Assembly: GCA_013399305.1 (NCBI GenBank)
Contig: VXAI01000339.1
Span: 217,088-281,087, forward strand
DNA: 64,000 bases
Direction of reading: 5' to 3'
From: Rostratula benghalensis
Taxonomy: Eukaryota; Chordata; Aves; Charadriiformes; Rostratulidae
Shown here: positions 1 to 11,625 of the stretch, one piece after another
How positions within the stretch are numbered: position 1 is the first letter of the stretch
Layout of the letters: every line of letters starts with the position of its first letter
Position numbers and translations under genes: made by a program
The notes under the pieces: model-generated
Seen by the model: the letters and a program-made list of their open reading frames with translations, nothing else
What the model was told of the DNA's origin: nothing
Databases searched by the model: none

Positions 1-644
1 GAGTGCTGGTTGACAGGTGCTGAAGGTGAACCAGCAGGGTACCCTGGTGGCCAAGGAGACCAACAGCACCCTGGCTTGTATCAGGAACAGTGTGGCCAGC
101 GGGACTGGGAACAGTGAGTTTACTGGGCATGGGTACAGGACCCACCTCAAATATAGTTCAGTTCCGGGCCCCTCACTAAATAAAGACCTTGAGGGGCTGG
201 AGTGTGTCCAGAGAAGGGCAATGGAGCTGGTGAGGGATCTGGAGCACAAGTCTGGAGAGGAGAGGCTGGGGGGGTTCAGCCTGGAGGAGGCTGAGGGGAG
301 ACCTCACTCTACAGCTCCCTGAAAGGAGGGTGTTGAGGGTGGGTGGGGTAGGGTGGTGTTGGTCTCTTCTCCTGAGGAACAGGTGATGGGACAAGAAGAC
401 ATGGCCTCAAGTTGCACCAGGGGAGGTTTGTGACATGGGGGGAAAAAACTCACCTAAAGGATTATCACACTTTGGAAGAGACTACCCCAGGCAATGGTGA
501 CGGCATCACCCCCAAAGGTACAAAGGTATTTAAATGCTGGGCAGATGTGGTGCTAAGGGACATGGGTTAGTGGTGGGGTTGTCGGTGTTGGCTGCGATGA
601 TCTGAAAAGTCCCTTCCAGCCTAGAACATTCTATGATTCTATAG
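1..644 (+). mobile_element. CR1 LINE fragment, 3' part, cut by the window edge
   Basis: The sequence follows the 3' end of CR1: an ORF2-terminal stretch (GGGCTGGAGTGTGTCCAGAG near 196, then a stretch corresponding to the residues RRAMELVRDLEHKSGEERL), the region that normally reads as alternating purine-rich blocks, and the 3' terminus ATTCTATGATTCTATAG ending at 644. The frame is broken many times. The left end lies outside the window. The internal part around 100-180 fits the consensus poorly. Confidence 0.9.
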
Positions 645-1171
645 CTGGGCTCAGCAGCCAGAGATGCCCAACTGCAGAGGGGGCCTTGCAGTGGGCTGAG
701 CTGAGCTTCACCCCCTGCCCTGGTACGGCACTGGCACTCTTGTCCAGGCTCAGTGGGGGACAGGCAGACCCCTCTCTTCTGCACCCCAAACCTGATGTCC
801 ACCTCCCACACCCCCACACTCCCCCCAATGCCCCAGCCACCTGAGCGGCTGCCCTGCAGGCTGGCACCCATGGCAGCCCTTCCTGATAGAGCACGGGAAA
901 TGTGGTGTAGCACTGCAGGGTGTGCGCTGCGGAGACCCAGGCCCACAGCCCGGTAGGTGTTTGTGATGGGCTGGAGCAGGAGGCAGGGAGCAGCCCATGT
1001 GAGCCCTACCCCTCCTCACACGGGCCCAGGCCACGTCCCCGGGAAGAACCAGTGGGGCTGAGGTGACTGCGCAGGGCTGGGGGCTTGTCTGCTGACCAGC
1101 AAGGCTGTTTCTGGGGAGCAGCCAGGGTTGTGGGGGGCTGGGGGAGTGGGCTGACCACTGCGGTAGGACAA

Positions 1172-1199
1172 GGGGCTGGAGGGAGGGGGCAGGCAGGGG
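1172..1199 (+). other. G-quadruplex-capable motif
   Basis: Four G-runs (4, 3, 5 and 4 bases) separated by loops of 5, 1 and 6 bases fit the canonical G3+N1-7 rule. It lies about 1.3 kb past the CYSTM1 cleavage site. Formation is not shown by sequence. Confidence 0.5.
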
Positions 1200-1448
1200 C
1201 AGCTGAACCCTCCAATTTTAACCCCGTGTGCCAAGGTGGGATGAACCCTAGGGACCACCCTGCTGAGCCCTGACAGCTCCCAACCTGCCAGGGGGGACAC
1301 ACAGTGGTTGAGAAAGTGACAGCTGCCATTCCCAGAGCAGGAAGCATTCAGCAGCACAGCTGAGCTTAAGGCTGGGAGGGTGGCGGGAAGGCTCCAGGGG
1401 TCCTCATCAGCCCAAACCAAATTGTCTCACTCCAGACCAGAGTCTACA

Positions 1449-1614
1449 CTTTCCAAGTTGTAGCTGTCACTGTCACCACACAAACTGCTGGAAAAGCTTT
1501 AAAAAAACACAGTCATGTGGCATTAATAATGCTGAAAAGCTTTTCTCATCAACCAGTTGAGTGTTGGGGCAAGAGAGGGTAAGAACACAGAACTATTGAC
1601 TTACAGCTACCAAA
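1449..1614 (+). repeat. Duplicated segment, copy 1
   Basis: Starts CTTTCCAAGTTGTAGCTGTC and ends in CAGCTACCAAA. It matches 7350-7506 in the same orientation over its full length, with a few substitutions and small indels (for example an extra CACTGT-like insert near 1470 and two extra bases near 1587). The flanks do not match. It lies outside CYSTM1, past its 3' end. It may be a local duplication or two copies of an unnamed dispersed repeat. Confidence 0.9.
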
Positions 1615-2524
1615 CTACATTTCTCAGACCCAAGTGGAGGTGTACAGAGGTGTACAGGCTCTGCTGGAGGCTCGGGGGGACTGGGACAGAGGAACCCAAC
1701 GAGGTGCCTTGCAAGGACGCTCTTCCCTCTCTCAGCACGTGCTGCAGGGCTCAGGGGATGGACGCAGCACACGCAAAGCAAGGAAGGGGAAGCGCAGTGC
1801 CCTTTGAAGCCCTTCTGCAAAAGGGTACAAGATCACTCAGTGATCTTCAGGAAAAGGAAGGGCAACTTAGGGCAGCCTACCAGGGTGGGGTTTGCTCCTC
1901 AGGCAAGGAGAACAGCAGGGAAGAGGAGTAGGCAAGGCACCATCTTCCCCCAGCAACTAGCAGCAGGTTCCCCCACTTTCTCTCCAGATGAAAGCTTTTT
2001 TGTTATCCCCCCCCTCTGTGCAGGCATGCCATGAAACAGCTTCAGCTACAAATCCCCAGCACTAAATTAATCCTTGGCCTTGTTTCTTCTTACCCATTAA
2101 TTTACACTCCCTGCAGCAGGGGGACAAGGGGTGACTGCTCAGAACACCTGAGAGGGACCAGCCCTCCCCCAGGAGGGAGCAAGTTCAGTGTGTGCTGCCC
2201 CCAGCTCTTTGCCATCCCAGGAGCTGCTGGAGAGGTCCCTGCTCCCAAAAGGACAGCTCCATGTCCAGCCGTGAGTAAGCAGAGGGATGAAAACCTGGCT
2301 GACCTGCCGTGTGCAGGACAGGAAGCAGTGGTAGCGCTGGAGCAGCCCAGCTGCTCTCAGGTTGCTGCAGAAAATTCCCCAGATGGTGGTAAGGGCTGGG
2401 CCAGCGAGAGTTTGAGGCAGGAACTTCTGCAGTTAAGCAGCTAGAAGCAAAGGCCACCATTGCTGCTGCAGAGTCAAGGACTGTGGGAAGCTGAGAACAG
2501 ACAGTGATGGGGTAAGCACACCCT

Positions 2525-2908
2525 CTACAGTACAAATTTATTGAAACAGTCAGGACCTAGCAAAGAAAATCAACTATTGCCTTTAATCATTGCGTATGTC
2601 TTCATTTCTAGGACTAGGAAAATTTCAACTGATAAATACACATTTCATCAGAATGCCTTTGGCTGAAACATACCATTAGCACATTCTTCAAAGTTACAAC
2701 AAAAGTCTTAGAAATGTTAAAAAGGGATTTCTCCATTACTAAAATAAAGGAGTGCACCCCCCACCCCAACAAGGCGCTAGGACTGACAGACGGGAACTCT
2801 TGGCTGTGCAAAGCAGAGCATTGATTACAGTAACAGAAAGAAGTCAGGACAGGAGTGGGGAGCCTGCATAGCACTCAGTGAGAGGTACAGGAGGTGGCTG
2901 CAGTGACA
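2525..2908 (-). other. CYSTM1: CYSTM1 3' UTR
   Basis: About 380 bases run from the stop codon to the inferred cleavage site. Reading on the minus strand, the segment becomes AT-rich toward its end and has no open frame of note. A possible cleavage point lies between the AATAAA at 2542-2537 and a GU-rich stretch at 2523-2514. Longer or shorter forms cannot be ruled out. Confidence 0.7.
2537..2542 (-). terminator. CYSTM1 poly(A) signal AATAAA
   Basis: The plus strand reads TTTATT, so the minus strand reads AATAAA. It is followed within about 15-25 bases by GGGTGTGCTT (minus strand, 2523-2514), a typical GU-rich downstream element. It is about 370 bases past the CYSTM1 stop codon. Confidence 0.75.
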
Positions 2909-3015
2909 TCAGGTCAGCATGTCCCACAGGCAGCAGCAGCAGAGTGCGGTCCAGCACGCTGTCAGGCAGGCACTCTCACCCGTGTCATCCCTCCGCCGCT
3001 CCTCCACCACGTACA
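2909..3015 (-). CDS. CYSTM1: CYSTM1 coding exon 3: cysteine-rich tail anchor and stop
   Basis: This exon encodes residues 78-112 and a TGA stop at 2911-2909. It opens with VYVVEERRRDD, matching the VYVVED segment in mammals, then runs into the diagnostic CYSTM module: Cys94, Cys98, a Cys103-106 run, then LWDML and a final Thr. In this family the short hydrophobic cysteine-rich C-terminus is thought to sit in a membrane as a tail anchor, with the N-terminus in the cytosol. The acceptor is a good pyrimidine tract ending CTGCAG at 3016-3017. Joined to exon 2, the codon at the junction is GTG (Val), so the phase is right. All six module cysteines are present and there is no sign of decay, so I read this as a functional gene. 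Confidence 0.96.
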
Positions 3016-6000
3016 CTGCAGGGACAGGAGAGCTCGGTCAGTCACAGAGCAGTGCAGAACACCCTCACAACCACCCACGTCTGCTGCCCCAGCACAGCTG
3101 TGGTGCCCCTCACAACCCCAGCACTCACTGTGGGTGGCCCGGGCTTGCTGGGAATGAGCCAGGGCACAAGCAAGCACTCACAGGAGGAGCTGCTGTGCTG
3201 GGTGTCACAGCCCCCTCAGGACACGATGTCAGCACCCTGTGAGGACCCACTGTCACCACAGCACTCCTTGGGCAGGAAGGGTCCCGGGGGAAGCACCACT
3301 TTCCACAGCTGGTCGCAGGCTGCTGGGACTACACAACACCACGATCTCAACAGAAACAGCCAGTTCAGGTCAGCCAGGATCAGACTTTCCTACCCATCCT
3401 TTCCTCCGGGGCTTTGCAGCCACCTGTGAGCATTCAGTCACAGCCTGGGGTGCCCTGGCTCTAGAAATGTCCAGGCAGAAGCACTTCTCTTCTCCAGCCA
3501 CCCCCAGAAGGAGGTGGCAGGTGCTCCAGTGCTGTGACAGGCTGTGCTGGAGCAGGAGAGGGGCCACATGCTCAGCTGCCCCTGCCTTCCCTGCAGACAA
3601 AGCGGGCACCTCCAAGCAGGAGCCCACAGGAGCCCGACAGAAACCTGGCTCCCCTGTACAGCCCAGGGCCCTGGGGGCTGTTGGGCAGCACTGGAGCCAT
3701 GGGGGAAGCTGCACCTTCCCTTCCCCACACCCCGTGGCCAGGGCAGGGCTGTGCCCAGGGCCAGCAGTGCTGCCACAGTGGCCCGGAGCACAGAGTAAGG
3801 TTAGTGACTGGTGAGCCCAGCACCTTCACCTCCTCCTGCAATTCAAGAGAGTCTATTTCATCCCTGGGACGGGCTGGACTACCCACCCATTCCATCCAAA
3901 GGGGGAATCTGTCCCAAAGCAGACAGGTCAGGCCCTTCCTACCTGCCCGCAGCCCCAAACTCACACTCAGAACCACACCTGGAAGACTTGAAAGGGCTTC
4001 ACATTCAAAAGCAGGAAGACTTGAGTGTTTGACAGGTTCTATCAGCAGCTCTCTATTCACTGCCTGTTCTCCCTGGTGAGGGGATCCAAGTCCGCTGGCT
4101 CCTGTTCACCTCCACACAGCACAAGCTGTCATCAGGCAGTACCCAGAGCACTGGGCCACAGCAGTCACCGCCTGCGCAGCAGTGGGAAGGAATGGAGCTG
4201 TGCCCTGCTGCCCAGGGAGAAGCTGGCTTAGTTGAGCTGCCCACAGTGTCTTGCTTTCCCTTCCCTGACCCGTGCTGCCAGAAGCATCTGGACATCCTGA
4301 TGCTTGATCGTTCACCCTCCTTGGCTGAGCAGCATTCGGCCCCACAGCAAACAGAGCTGCCCTTCTGTCTGATTAACACACCGAGCCACGAGAAGAGACA
4401 TCAGCCCTGGTGCCACACTTCACCTCTGTGCAAACCCAGTCGTGGGATGGAGCTGTTGGAGAAGGGGAACTGCAGGGAACTGCACAGAGCAGGTTCAGCT
4501 CACAAGGGCTGAAGGAGGCACTGGTGTGTTTCAGGCTGGGAAAAACCTTCAGGCTTTTTTTCCCCCTGATGGATCCAGGAGCTCTGAACAAGCTGCTAAC
4601 TCTTTGGTGCCTTTGCTTCCTCTGAGAAGGCCCTGTCACAATGAGCAAAGGCAAAACACATACCAAATGCTCTAACACTCCTGCTTAACATAATGACATG
4701 CAGTTGTTGGGCAGGGATGGCCAGGGGTCCTCACCAGAGTGGGGTACCAGCCATGCCCTCCTGCCTGCATTCTGGTGGGAGAAGGTGCTTGGTGGCTCCT
4801 GCCACCCATCAGAGCAAGCAGCCAAGGGTGCTTTTTCCATGGAAGCTTCTCAGGAAGCTCCCAAACCAGCTCCTTACGCTGGAGGCCGCGAGGCAGCTCT
4901 GGTTTGTAACTGACTGCCAGGATGGAGAGCTGGATGCTGCTGCTGCCAGAGCATTGCTATGCCCAAAGGTGTGCCATGGTGCCTGGAGACATCTAGGTCC
5001 ATGCAGCAGAAGGAGGCTGGGAGGATGGTTAGGGGAGCCCTGGTTCCTGGTGGTTTGAAGGCAGCAGAGTGACTCTGACCCCTGGAAAACACCAGCAAGA
5101 ACAGATATCACAGAACTGGCTCTAGTGCAAGTCCTTGCAGCTTCAGACTGAGTGAAACCCAGGGGAACCTGACACCCTTCCTGGCCCCTGAAGCAGCTCT
5201 GCAGGTTGTGACACTCCTGAATCTGGTGGAGAGGTAAGGTTACACTGCTCTGTGAGTGCCCTCAGCTTCCCTGCTGGAGCAGCTAGGATGGACAGAGTTC
5301 TCAGGCCTGCACACCCTCTACTCAGAGCACAAAGGCTTGCACTCCACAGGGAGTGTGGGCACACACTCACTCCAGCAGGCATCTGCAGACCAGAAGAGGC
5401 CACATCACCACAATGCAATCAACGGGCTGGGGGGCAATTAATAGTTTTGGCCCCCTCAGTCAAGCCCATCTTCACTCTGGCTGAATGTGGCCATACGTGT
5501 AGCTGCAGCAAAGGAGCCGTGTGGGGAAGGGCTCTGACACCGCTGGCATTTGCTGCTAGAGTTAAAGCAGTGGTACTTCTGGTAGCTCAGTGCTGCCACG
5601 CAGCAGACACGTGCTATTAAACGGTAGATGAACATTGACAAGTCCTCCATCACAGCACACAAACCAGTAAAGGATTTTGCCTATTAGTTGGCAGCTTGCA
5701 AAGTCTGTGAAATTGAGTCTAACTGTGAACTGTGCTGGAGGACGGGACTGTGTAACCTTCCCCACCCCAAAGCAGATTGAAATGGATGCCACCCTGTGCA
5801 ATTTATAGCAAGCTGTCCATGACTCCAGGCATACAAGAAGAGTTTGCCTGAAGTATTTATAATTAAACCATTAGAACTTTTAAACGACAGTCAAGTGTCA
5901 AGGACACACAGGCAAAGCACGTTGAAAGCATACATCAAGTGCTGTTACTGAAACACTTGCTGAAATATTCAACAAAATGGTTATTCTGAGTCTGGGCTGG

Positions 6001-6670
6001 GCAGAGGGAGGATGGCACTTGCACTATGTGGCCACTCACGGGATGCTGCCTCAGCACAAACAGTTCATGGCAGCAATGGGCATTGCTCCTCCCTGGCCAG
6101 CCAGCACCTCCAGCTGCCTGCACAGCACTGCCACTTCAGCATGTGCTGGAAAGCTCTGCACTGGACTGCCTGAGACACAAACACAACTGCCCACTAGCAA
6201 TTTGGGGCAGAAGTGGGACAGCAGCCATGTCAAGACCTTTCCGGGACTCATCATAGGTGTGGGGGTGTGTGCTTTCTGCTAAAACCAGTGAAACAGCACT
6301 AGAAAGAGACCATGTCCTTCCACGTTCTTCTGCCAACAACTGGAAGTCATTTAAACCAGAAGCACATTGTGGCACCTTCCTGCAGAAACACTGAGAAAAT
6401 GCTGTGGTTTTCCCCATGCAGAGAGTTAGGTACTTTACCAAATCCATTCACTTTCCACATTGAAGGAAAGCTCCAAAGATGCCCCTTTTAAACACACACT
6501 TGAGAAGTCACTGCCTTCCATTGCAGAGTTCCCCCCCGACTGAAAGCAAGAGTCTGAAGAGGGCAGCTCTCTGCCACTGCCAGCTCATGGGAGCTGGTGT
6601 CAATTGCTACTGTGGCTTGAGAGGAAATACAGTCGCCACAAAGTTTTCAGGCTTCAAGAACATCTGGGCA

Positions 6671-7275
6671 ATCATAGAATCACAGAATTGTCTAGGTTAG
6701 AAGGGACCTTTGAGATCATCTAGTCCAGCCATTAACCTAACTCTGATAAAAAAACAACTCATCACTAAACCACGTCACTAAGCACTACATCAACCCGTCT
6801 TTTGAATACCTCCTGGTGGCTCAACCACCTCCCTGGGCAGCCCATTCCAATGCTTCATAACCCCATATGTGTAAAAATTGTTCCTCATCTCCAATCTGAA
6901 CCTCCCCTGGCACAACCTGAGGCTGTTTCCTCTTGTCCTGTCACCTGTGACATGGGAGAAGAGATTGACCCCCTCTTTCTCTACACCCTCCTTTCAGGGA
7001 GTTGTAGGGAGCAAGGTGGTCTCCCCTCAGCCTCTCCTCACAAGGCTTACTCTCCAGACCCCTCATCAGCTTTGTTGCCCTTCTCTGGACCTGCTCCAGC
7101 CCCTCAATGTCTTTTTTTGTGATGAGGGGCCCAAAACCATACCCAGCACTTGAGATGCGGGGTCTCACCAGTGAGAGGGGGATGATCACCTCCTAAGTCC
7201 TACTTGCCACACTGTTCCTGATCCAGGCCAGGATGCTGTTGGCCTTCTTGGCCACCTGGGCACTCCACTGGCTCA
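6671..7275 (-). mobile_element. CR1 LINE fragment, 3' part, in CYSTM1 intron 2
   Basis: The plus strand opens with ATCATAGAATCACAGAAT, the reverse of a CR1 3' terminus, and runs through the CR1 3' region to GGCCACCTGGGCACTCCACT, typical of the ORF2 C-terminal region. A conceptual frame on the minus strand near 6941-7189 contains [20 protein letters not shown], a hallmark of the CR1 ORF2 C-terminus. It is 5'-truncated, as most CR1 copies are. Confidence 0.93.
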
Positions 7276-7349
7276 ATACTCCACTAAAAAACAACCACCT
7301 CCCTTACAGTTTAAGTTTAACAATCATTTTCTTTGAAACTTCATCAATG

Positions 7350-7506
7350 CTTTCCAAGTTGTAGCTGTCACCACTCAAACTGCTGGAGAAGCTTTAAAAA
7401 ACACAGTCATATGGCAATAATAATGCTGAAAAGCTTTTCTCATCAACCAGTTGAGTGTTGGGGCAAGAGAGGGTAAGAACAGAACTATTGACTTACAGCT
7501 ATCAAA
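7350..7506 (+). repeat. Duplicated segment, copy 2
   Basis: Second copy of the segment at 1449-1614, in direct orientation about 5.9 kb away and inside CYSTM1 intron 2. It begins about 75 bases after the right end of a CR1 fragment. It contains the shared core GCTTTTCTCATCAACCAGTT followed by GAGTGTTGGGGCAAGAGAGG. Confidence 0.9.
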
Positions 7507-10500
7507 GTGCACTGGGTAAAACAACAGTTCAAGGGAAGGGTGGATAAAGTATTCCCAGCCAAGCCTCTCATTAAGCTGGAGACATCTGACACCAATCCTC
7601 ATCTGGGACACTGCACAGCTGAACGTCAGCCTCAAAACACTAACACAAACACAGCAACATAAGTGCCCAGGGAAAGCAAGAGTGCGTGGTAGCACCTTTA
7701 TCCACTCTTCCCAGCCCAGCATTGGGGCTATGTTAAATGCAGAGGATCCCTGTAAAACAGCACAGTAAGAGACAGTAGAATAAAACCACCCTAAGCACCT
7801 TACTCTGACCTCTTAAACCCATTTCATAAGAAAGTCTCGTACAGCACTTTACTGATCTAAGCCACCCAACAGCTTCCCAGTTCACTTCAACCAGCAGTCT
7901 TCCATTAACAGAGAGCAACTTTCCTACTGGAATAGCTTTGCCAGCAAAACCCCAACCCAAAACACATCAATTAAGGGAAGTGCTGTTCTTGTATGCTTCT
8001 TGTCAGAGGCCTAAATGACCCCAAGCTAAGGTGAGCCTTACTGTGGACTTCACTAGCTGCTTTGTGCTTCTCTTTTTGTCCAAGGTTGGTCACTCCGAAG
8101 ATTTCCCATGGCATTCCAGGGTCCTTGCTGCATTATCATTTTGGCACTGGTGGTCTGATACAGAAGAGAAACAAGGGCAATGTCTCTCAGAGGCACTAGA
8201 CAGCACTCGGGTTTAGGCTCAGGTTTTGATGCCTACATTGTTGTTTTCTAAAACAGGATGGTAGAGGGTGTAAGCTGAGCAGACCCTTCCATCTTCTAAT
8301 CAACCTTAAAGACTGCAGATCACAATGAATCACACTTACGCCAAAAATGGTAGCACTCCCTGTAATCACACAGTACCAGCCTGCAGAGTCCAGTGCAAAT
8401 AACTCCTACTTTGTTTTTAAAACAAATACTACACTACCTTGTTATTTCACGTACAGCTTGCTTTATCTTAAGCATACACATTTTGTTTCTTTCATACTTA
8501 ATTGATGTGTTAATCATTAGCTCTATGAGGGAAAGGCATGAGCAGTAATTTTCACCCGTTTTGCTATAAACTAAAATTGTGACCTTAGCCTGTAGTGCTC
8601 CTTATGGCAGTAGGTCTACAAGGACTGCAGTACAAGGACAGTGACTTTGATGACAGTACCGGTCTATCCCGTCCCAGGGCCCAGGCACAGCTATCACCGC
8701 TAAGGTACCGATTTACCCTCTCAGAAAGCAGGCAATGATAGCAACCGAGAGACCTTAAACTCTGCAAGCCTTCCCACAAGAGCTGCTGCACGTCACTGGG
8801 GCCCTGGGCCCTGTCTGGGTATTTCAGATATGACATCCAGGCAGACAGACAGACAGCAAGAGCTCACTTCAGGCAAGCCAGTAAAGCAGCACCTGGGGAG
8901 AAGCGAGGTGCGCACACCTCCAGGTCAGCCTGGCCCAGCCACGAAGACTCCCTTCCTCTTCCTAAGGCAGCAGGGCTGGGAGCATGAGAAAAGCAGTACA
9001 ACCTGAAGTTTACTTCTTCTTTAGCTCCAGCTGTGTGCTAGCACACAGACCCCATCTGCACGCAAACAAGATACTTACACTCTTATTAGGCGAGGCCTGG
9101 AGTGCTCAAGAGGAAGCAGCAACAAGCTGTTCACCAACCGCTGCTACTGCAGACGGAAAGCTCTTACCATGGTATATAAATACATTTTATACAGAGAAGT
9201 ATTAATACCACAGTCTTCTCATCTGGGAGGAAGTACACAGCAGAGAAGGGACCAAGAAGCCTTTTCCCACATATGAATAAAGTGATTTTTAATCACAGGC
9301 CCTTTCTGCACCAAGAGCTTTGTTTTGGCTTGTCTAGCTAGCAAGCAAGAAGTCTTGCTTAAAACTGCTCAATACCCTTCTAATAATAAATCCTTACAGG
9401 CTAAGTGCTGCCTCCAGCAGATTGCTGTCAGCATTGTGCATCTGGTTCTACCTTGAAAACATTTTTACCCAAGTCCTGTGAAAGTCTTTCCCTTCAGGAT
9501 GGAGGCCAGAGAAGGGAAAGTCAGCACAAGGGCTTTAGCGGCAGCTGAGGGATGCAGAGGTGACAGTGACTATAAATCAAGCATTTCTGATCCACTCTTC
9601 GGGGCATGCACTCCTGGTCTGCAGACCCAGCACTGCAGGAGGAAGGAACACCCAAGCTCTGACCTTCCAGCCAGCCACACGTCCTGAAACATATCCCATG
9701 CAGGCAGCAAGTGCAGGAGAAGACACTGCATGACCAGGGAACAAGGATGCTGGGACTTTCATACTAGCTGCCAACAAGGCTCATCTCTACCTCAGATGTC
9801 CCTTGCCCACACATCCTCCAGGGCAGAGTCTTGGCACTGAGTTTAATTGTTCTTTCTCCTCTCTGGGGATATTTACTCATGCTTTATAGCCTCATGCCTG
9901 TAACATCACATTCCCTGGCCCCCCAACTCCTTCCTGCCCAGAGGCTTTCACTGTGCACAGCCTCTACTGACTCACGTTCAGCTTTCAGGAAATACCTTAG
10001 CGCACTCCTGAAACAGATACCAGAGCCAGATGGAAATACAATAGCCTACTTCCAAGCAAGAAAATTCCAAAGTTGCAAAACTCTCAGAGCAAGTTTCAAA
10101 ATCCCCAGTACCAACCAAACACAAACAGCTCTATTGCCAGAGCCACTTAAGCAAAAATTCAAAGAAGCAAACTGCCAGTGAGTACAGGCAGTTTCAGCTG
10201 CAAGTTCCCCTTGCTGCCAGGCACCAGCTGATGAACCAGCCCAAATTTTTGCCTGGACTCAAGCAGAATTGACTGATCTGTAACTACCCACAGCAGTGTC
10301 AGACCTGCCCTTGCTTCTCACCTAGGCCAGGTGCCCAGCTGACAAGGAGTGTCCAGAAGGGCAGCCTCATTTAATTCCAACCATCACAGTGTTAGCCTTT
10401 GCCTTGTTTAGCCATTTTGTCTGAAGCACATTTTCAGATACAGCCCATGAATTTGGAAATCCTGCTCTTTGCATCAGATTCCTCTTGGATTATGCCCTCC

Positions 10501-11559
10501 TTGGGGGTGGAAAGCAGCAAAGGTGAGGTGAGGTGAGACACCAGCCCTGCCACAGCCCCCCTGTTTGTGCAGTCAGCCAATATAAGCCTGAGACAGAGGG
10601 AGGTGTGATACAGCAGTTGCAGCTGAAAAAGAACACCAGATTTTAACGCATACTACAGTATGAGAAGCAGATAAGAGGCCAACTGCCAAATGAGATTTTT
10701 ATTATTTTTTTTTAATTTTGGCAGGACATCAGCTGTCTACAGAGTTACAGCTCCTGAAGGTACAGTAACAGTTAAACTAAATGCTTCAACAGACTGTTTG
10801 GAAAGGGTCAATATACAGAGCAAATGTCCCTTGGAATTGCTCTGTGCTGCCCTCCAAATAAACTTTTTCTGGGGAAGGCTCAGCCTGATAAATACAGCTT
10901 GAGAAGCAAGGGATAATCACTGAAAGGCACCAGAGAACCTGACCAGAGCTATTAGGATCCCCTCCTTTCCACACTTAAGAGTGCAAAGAGGGAAGAAAAT
11001 CCACCCCCCTAGCAGAAGGCAGTGACTGTATCTAGGTTACCTGTTCATTCTTGCAGCTGGACAAACAGGAGGAGGCAGGCAGCATCACTGTGACTGTTAC
11101 TCTTATCACAGGCACCTTTGCTACAAGTAATCAAATTCCAGAAATAAGATTTCCACCCTGTGTGTACAATAGGTCAAACGTAAGGCTGAACTTTGCTTTC
11201 GGTTGGAAGGAAGGCGGCTGACAGAGCCTGGTTCCCTTTGGCACAGCACAGAATAGCCGCATCCATGACGTTGTTATGTACCAGCAGGGTGCGGGAGTAG
11301 GGAGGGGAGGGGGGAGAAATTAAGCTGGGCAAATTGCTAACATCAACTAGTGCTTTCAAAATTAGTATGCCACTTCATACTTTGGCTCATTACACTTTTT
11401 TTTTAAAGCACACCATTATCAACAGCATTATGTTTCACCTCTAACTTACATAGACAAAGTACCTGCTGATCAGTCAGCAGATACTGTGGCCTTCTTATGG
11501 GAGGTGATACCAAGTTATCCTGTACTGAAAATACTGGTGGGGAAATGAGGAATTATCTT

Positions 11560-11625
11560 CCTGAGGGAGCTGGATGAAGTTGCTAAGCCACTTTCCATTA
11601 TATTTGAGAAGTCATGGCAATCCGG
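11560..11625 (+). mobile_element. Short CR1 ORF2 fragment, opposite to its neighbour
   Basis: The plus strand can be read as DEVAKPLSIIFEKSWQSG, a segment of CR1 ORF2 ahead of the reverse transcriptase core. It abuts, head to head, a longer CR1 fragment on the other strand. The homologous segment of that neighbour lies at about 12614-12681. Confidence 0.75.

Larger units (their letters stand above)
645..2524. other. Non-coding sequence beyond the CYSTM1 3' end
   Basis: GC-rich unique sequence up to about 1440, with G-rich tracts, then the first copy of a duplicated segment (1449-1614), then unique sequence. The open frames here overlap one another on both strands and look like chance. In mammals PFDN1 converges on CYSTM1 from this side, but I recognise no PFDN1 exon in this interval. 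Confidence 0.6.

Noticed and set aside
645..2524. 3' exon of PFDN1 converging on CYSTM1
   Set aside because: Expected from mammalian order, but no prefoldin-like helical coding exon was seen. It probably lies beyond the left edge.
3239..4079. Overlapping 160-190-codon frames on both strands just inside CYSTM1 intron 2
   Set aside because: GC-rich sequence is poor in stop codons. Several frames are open at once, which is the mark of chance, and none shows a domain.
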